Source: Clostridia bacterium (GTDB lineage Bacteria; Bacillota; Clostridia; Oscillospirales; Acutalibacteraceae). From it: a stretch of DNA of 34,748 nucleotides. The notes below the pieces were generated by a model, which was not told where the DNA came from, ran no database searches, and worked only from the letters and a program-made list of their open reading frames with translations. Shown one piece after another: positions 32,199-34,748 of the stretch. The position numbers were made by a program, and so were the translations under genes. The stretch covers positions 1 to 34,748 of the forward strand of contig JAFWGH010000148.1 in the NCBI GenBank assembly GCA_017512465.1, read 5' to 3'. Every line of letters begins with the position of its first letter. Position 1 is the first letter of the stretch.

Positions 32199-33413
32199 GT
32201 GCAGGAAAGAGTGATTTTGCACTGTGATTTAAATAATTTTTATGCGAGTGTAGAGTTGCTTGATAAGCCGGAGCTTGCCGATAAACCGGTGGCAGTGTGC
32301 GGCAGCGCGGAGGAGCGCCACGGCATTGTGCTTGCAAAAAACATGATTGCAAAGAAAATCGGCGTGAAAACCGCGCAAACTATTTGGCAGGCAAAGCAGA
32401 TATGTCCGGAGCTCGTGGTGCTGGATGCACATTACACGTTATATCAAAAGTATTCCGAAGTGGTTCGCAATATTTTATACCGCTACACGGATTTGGTGGA
32501 GCCTTTCGGACCGGATGAAAGCTGGATGGATGTGAGCGGCAGCGTGCCGCTGTTTGGCAGCGGAGAAGCGATAGCTTATCGCATTAAGGAAGATATAAAA
32601 GCCGAAACCGGTTTAACGGTATCGATTGGTGTCAGTTTTAATAAGATTTTTGCAAAACTCGGTTCCGATTATAAAAAGCCGGATGCAATTACGGTTTTCA
32701 ATCGGGAAAATTTTAAAGAAATGCTTTATCCCTTACCGGCAAACAGTATGATAGGTGTCGGCAGGCATACCTATAATAAGCTGCGCAGACTCGGCATATA
32801 CACCATAGGCGATTTGGCGGATTCCGATATTCGGGCATTGCGCAATGCAATCGGCATTATCGGCGAGAGATTGTGGTATTATGCCATGGGTTTGGATATG
32901 AGTCCGGTGGTAGCGCAAAGTGACATGCCGGATGTCAAAAGCATTAGCCGCAGCACAACTACCAAGTACGATTTGGAAGATAATACGGATGTTTGGAAAA
33001 CCTTTTTGCTGCTCAGTGAAAGTATTACCAAGCAACTGCTGGAAAACGATTTTTTGGCACTGAGAATTACAGTGATGTTACGAGACAGTACCTTGATGTG
33101 GGAGACATATTCGGCTTCGCTCGATACACCGGTGCATCTTTCTTTGGATATTGCAAGGCAGGCGATGAAGGTTTTTTATGAAAATTATGACTGGAAATGT
33201 CCTTTGCGCTCGGTTGGAATAGCGGTGAGTGATTTTATGCGCTCCGATGAGCCTATGCAGATGAGTTTTTATGATGCACAGGATAGGGAAGAAAGCACCA
33301 AGTTAGAAAAAGAAGTTATGAAAATCAGAGAAAGATTCGGGAAGCAAGCGCTGCAAAAAGCAACGATTATTGATTTTAGCGAAAAAATAAATGACTATAA
33401 AAGTTTTTTATAA
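32199..33413 (+). CDS. dinB: Y-family translesion DNA polymerase (DinB/UmuC-like)
   Basis: A 404-aa Y-family polymerase. The palm opens with ILHCDLNNFYASVE, where the first Asp is the catalytic metal ligand; the usual DMDxFFA has become DLNNFYA. The second catalytic pair is in GPDESWMDVSG. The little-finger region follows GVSFNKIFAKLGSDYKKPDAI and a helix-hairpin-helix (MIGVGRHTYNKLRRLGI). A beta-clamp-binding motif QMSFYD lies near the C-terminus. GTG 32199 is 8 bases after GGAGGTG; an earlier GTG at 32190 overlaps that SD. It is under LexA control and not in an operon. Confidence 0.93.
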   Translation: MQERVILHCDLNNFYASVELLDKPELADKPVAVCGSAEERHGIVLAKNMIAKKIGVKTAQTIWQAKQICPELVVLDAHYTLYQKYSEVVRNILYRYTDLVEPFGPDESWMDVSGSVPLFGSGEAIAYRIKEDIKAETGLTVSIGVSFNKIFAKLGSDYKKPDAITVFNRENFKEMLYPLPANSMIGVGRHTYNKLRRLGIYTIGDLADSDIRALRNAIGIIGERLWYYAMGLDMSPVVAQSDMPDVKSISRSTTTKYDLEDNTDVWKTFLLLSESITKQLLENDFLALRITVMLRDSTLMWETYSASLDTPVHLSLDIARQAMKVFYENYDWKCPLRSVGIAVSDFMRSDEPMQMSFYDAQDREESTKLEKEVMKIRERFGKQALQKATIIDFSEKINDYKSFL

Positions 33414-33519
33414 TGTGATTTAATATCGAATGATATTTTATAATTAAGGGGATTTTCACTATTTTAGCGGATGGTAATTTGGCGTAATGAATAAAAATAA
33501 TGTGATGTATCTAAAATAA

Positions 33520-33548
33520 TTGACAATTATTTTTATTATATGTATAAT
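33520..33548 (+). promoter_or_regulatory. Perfect-consensus sigma-A promoter for the sigma factor gene
   Basis: TTGACA (33520-33525), 17 bases, TATAAT (33543-33548). The expected start is near 33555, giving a 5' leader of only about 16 bases before ATG 33571, just enough for its GGAG. Confidence 0.85.
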
Positions 33549-33570
33549 TATTATATCCATGGAGCAGTAT

Positions 33571-34146
33571 ATGCACGAGCGTGAAAAAATATATAACACA
33601 GCAAGCGAAGAAGAGCTTGTCGCTTTTGCAAAGAGCGGCGACAGTGTTGCTGCCAATGAATTGGTTCTCAGGCTCTACACTTTGGTATATTTTACAAGTG
33701 AAAAATATACCGGCTTAGGCATAGAGCGTGCTGATTTAATTCAAGAGGGCATGATTGGCGTTCTCGGTGCAATGCGCACTTTCCATCCGGAATCGGGCAC
33801 AAAGTTCAAAACATATGCCGCGCGTTGTGTAGACCATCATTTTTACTCGCTTGCGCGCAAAGTATATCGCAAAAAGCATATACCCAGGGATAAAATCGTT
33901 TCCATAAGTCATTATATTTCAAATGAAGCGCAAAACCCCGAGCAGCTTGTTATTGAAAAGGAGAGACAGGAGGAAATAACAGCTGCGCTCAAAGCAAAAT
34001 TGAGCAATTTTGAATTTGAAATATTATACAAATACCTCAGCGGGTACTCAGCCGCAGAGATTGCCGAGCTTCTCGGCATAGATGTAAAGCAAGTGTCCAA
34101 CGCGCTTTACAGAATTAGGCAAAAGTTCCATTTCATTCTCAAATAA
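33571..34146 (+). CDS. SigH/Spo0H-like RNA polymerase sigma factor
   Basis: A 191-aa sigma-70-family factor. Region 2 contains ADLIQEGMIGVLGAMRTF, the core-binding and -10 recognition part. Region 4 is the C-terminal HTH SAAEIAELLGIDVKQVSNALYRIRQK. The segment IPRDKIVSISHYI...NPEQLVIEKE resembles Bacillus SigH, which starts sporulation and competence programs. It is slightly shorter than SigH. ATG 33571 has GGAG 6 bases upstream; ATG 33559 would be almost leaderless on the mapped promoter. It could be true Spo0H or a lineage-specific SigH paralog. Spo0H often sits near rlmB/cysS/secE, which are absent here, so a paralog is quite possible. Confidence 0.85.
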   Translation: MHEREKIYNTASEEELVAFAKSGDSVAANELVLRLYTLVYFTSEKYTGLGIERADLIQEGMIGVLGAMRTFHPESGTKFKTYAARCVDHHFYSLARKVYRKKHIPRDKIVSISHYISNEAQNPEQLVIEKERQEEITAALKAKLSNFEFEILYKYLSGYSAAEIAELLGIDVKQVSNALYRIRQKFHFILK

Positions 34147-34207
34147 GCGTCGTCACGACGTTTATCATATTATTTGGCAAAATGCCAGGAAGAAAAAGCG
34201 AGGTAAA

Positions 34208-34486
34208 ATGATGTACGAGGATAAAACACTTGTATGCAAAGAGTGTGGCAATGAATTTGTGTTCACTGCAGGTGAGCAGGAGTTTTATGCCGAAAAAGGC
34301 TTTGTAAACGAGCCACAAAGATGCAAGGCTTGTCGTGACGCAAGAAAACAGGCAATCAAAGCGGCAAGAACTATGTATGACGCTGTTTGTGCAAGCTGTG
34401 GAGCTGAGTGTCAGGTGCCCTTCCAGCCTAAAGAAGGCAGACCTGTCTATTGCAGTGAATGCTTTGCAAAACAGAGTGAAGAGTAA
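34208..34486 (+). CDS. Double zinc-ribbon protein
   Basis: A 92-aa protein with two zinc-binding modules. The first is CKECGNEFVFTAGEQEFYAEKG...CKACR, the zf_Tbcl-type probable zinc ribbon. The second is CASCGAECQVPFQPKEGRPVYCSECF, the CxxC/CxxC ribbon common in Firmicutes and other phyla. Eight cysteines form four CxxC pairs. Function is unknown; nucleic-acid or protein binding is likely. GAGG at 34200-34203 suits ATG 34211 (7 bases) better than ATG 34208 (4 bases), so the true start may be one codon later. It follows the sigma gene by 61 bases with only a weak 6-bp hairpin between. Confidence 0.88.
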   Translation: MMYEDKTLVCKECGNEFVFTAGEQEFYAEKGFVNEPQRCKACRDARKQAIKAARTMYDAVCASCGAECQVPFQPKEGRPVYCSECFAKQSEE

Positions 34487-34578
34487 TTTTATTTCTATTA
34501 CCTAAGGCTATATTCGGCAACTTTCTCTTACCTTGCTTCGTGCGGGGATATTCCTTATTAAAAGTGTAAAATTATTTA
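34487..34578. other. Short non-coding stretch after the zinc-ribbon gene
   Basis: I see no gene or convincing promoter here. A pyrimidine-rich segment (about 34511-34535, containing CGGCAACTTTCTC) has no obvious partner in the window. Confidence 0.4.
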
Positions 34579-34612
34579 AAAAGGCACTAATCGTTATGAT
34601 TAGTGCCTTTTA
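34579..34612. terminator. Terminator after the zinc-ribbon gene
   Basis: AAAAGGCACTAATC and GATTAGTGCCTTTT form a perfect 14-bp stem around GTTAT, ending in Ts. It is symmetric, so it can work on both strands. It lies about 90 bases after the stop codon. Confidence 0.85.
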
Positions 34613-34628
34613 TTAATGTCTTTAGACT

Positions 34629-34732
34629 GTTCCGCCGCGCGGAACAAACAACCACCCGCTATGCGGGTGTGCAACAAATGTTATACATAGTAAACGCTTT
34701 GAGGGTGGAGTGTGAAGAGTGGAGAGTGGAGT
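34629..34732. repeat. Palindrome pair and GTGGAG-rich stretch, probable intergenic repeat element
   Basis: Two GC-rich perfect palindromes lie 7 bases apart: GTTCCGC-CGC-GCGGAAC (34629-34645) and CACCCGC-TAT-GCGGGTG (34653-34669). Next, 34701-34732 is purine-rich with repeated GTGGAG/GAGTGGAG words. No open frame fits here. The mix of compact hairpins and simple repeats after a terminator is what dispersed intergenic repeats look like. It runs toward the window edge, so its extent is unknown. Confidence 0.45.
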
Positions 34733-34748
34733 TGATGGCGGGGCACCC

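Noticed and set aside
33422..33437. AATATC-GAAT-GATATT inverted repeat after the polymerase gene
   Set aside because: Six-base AT-rich arms are common by chance here, and it is nearly 100 bases from the next promoter.
34147..34161. GCGTCG-TCA-CGACGT hairpin after the sigma factor as a terminator
   Set aside because: Only 6 bp with a closing wobble pair and no T-run; read-through to the zinc-ribbon gene is likely.

Overview
The window looks like chromosomal DNA of an endospore-forming, probably anaerobic gut-type Clostridia bacterium (Oscillospiraceae/Ruminococcaceae-like is my guess). Coding is dense, GC is moderate, Shine-Dalgarno (SD) sites are strong, and neighbours often overlap by a few bases. 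The evidence is the Firmicutes housekeeping gene order, three spore-envelope genes (spoVM, sipL, spoIVA), a perfect Firmicutes-type LexA box, and a biotin-dependent OadA/carrier pair. No tRNA, rRNA, CRISPR array, transposase or prophage gene was seen.

Layout. Positions 1-1979 hold the end of an unidentified gene, a biotin carboxyl carrier protein and the OadA/PycB carboxyltransferase. Positions 1985-14446 are one plus-strand run in the conserved Firmicutes order yicC-remA-gmk-rpoZ-priA-def-fmt-yugP-rsmB-rlmN-prpC-prkC-rsgA. It covers RNA decay, transcription, replication restart, N-terminal formyl handling, rRNA methylation, the PASTA kinase/phosphatase pair and ribosome assembly. The usual coaBC, rpe and thiN are absent from this run. 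Positions 14447-17966 form a spore-envelope cluster: an unannotated 49-aa two-helix membrane peptide, a 25-aa SpoVM, a terminator, a sigma-E-like promoter, then sipL and spoIVA. Putting SpoVM, SipL and SpoIVA within 3.3 kb groups the basement layer of the spore coat in one place, and the 49-aa peptide is a candidate new member.

Positions 17995-19922 (minus strand) hold trxA and comM/yifB. A divergent promoter region then leads to pgm, a 33-aa membrane peptide, lacZ and a TIGR01212-type radical SAM gene (20117-25914). Positions 25915-28548 are an accessory stretch: a palindrome plus perfect-consensus promoter drives a DUF2975 membrane protein, a YozG-like HTH regulator, and three unrecognised exported or lipid-anchored proteins. 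Inorganic pyrophosphatase follows. Positions 29197-32028 (minus strand) encode a TrkH/TrkA potassium uptake system. Positions 32163-33413 are a LexA-controlled Y-family polymerase. The rest holds a SigH-like sigma factor behind a perfect-consensus promoter, a zinc-ribbon protein, a terminator, and a palindrome/GTGGAG-rich repeat region that runs off the window.

Limits: calls rest on motif recognition and gene order read by eye. Domain limits and residue numbers are approximate where marked 'about', and no database search was possible.
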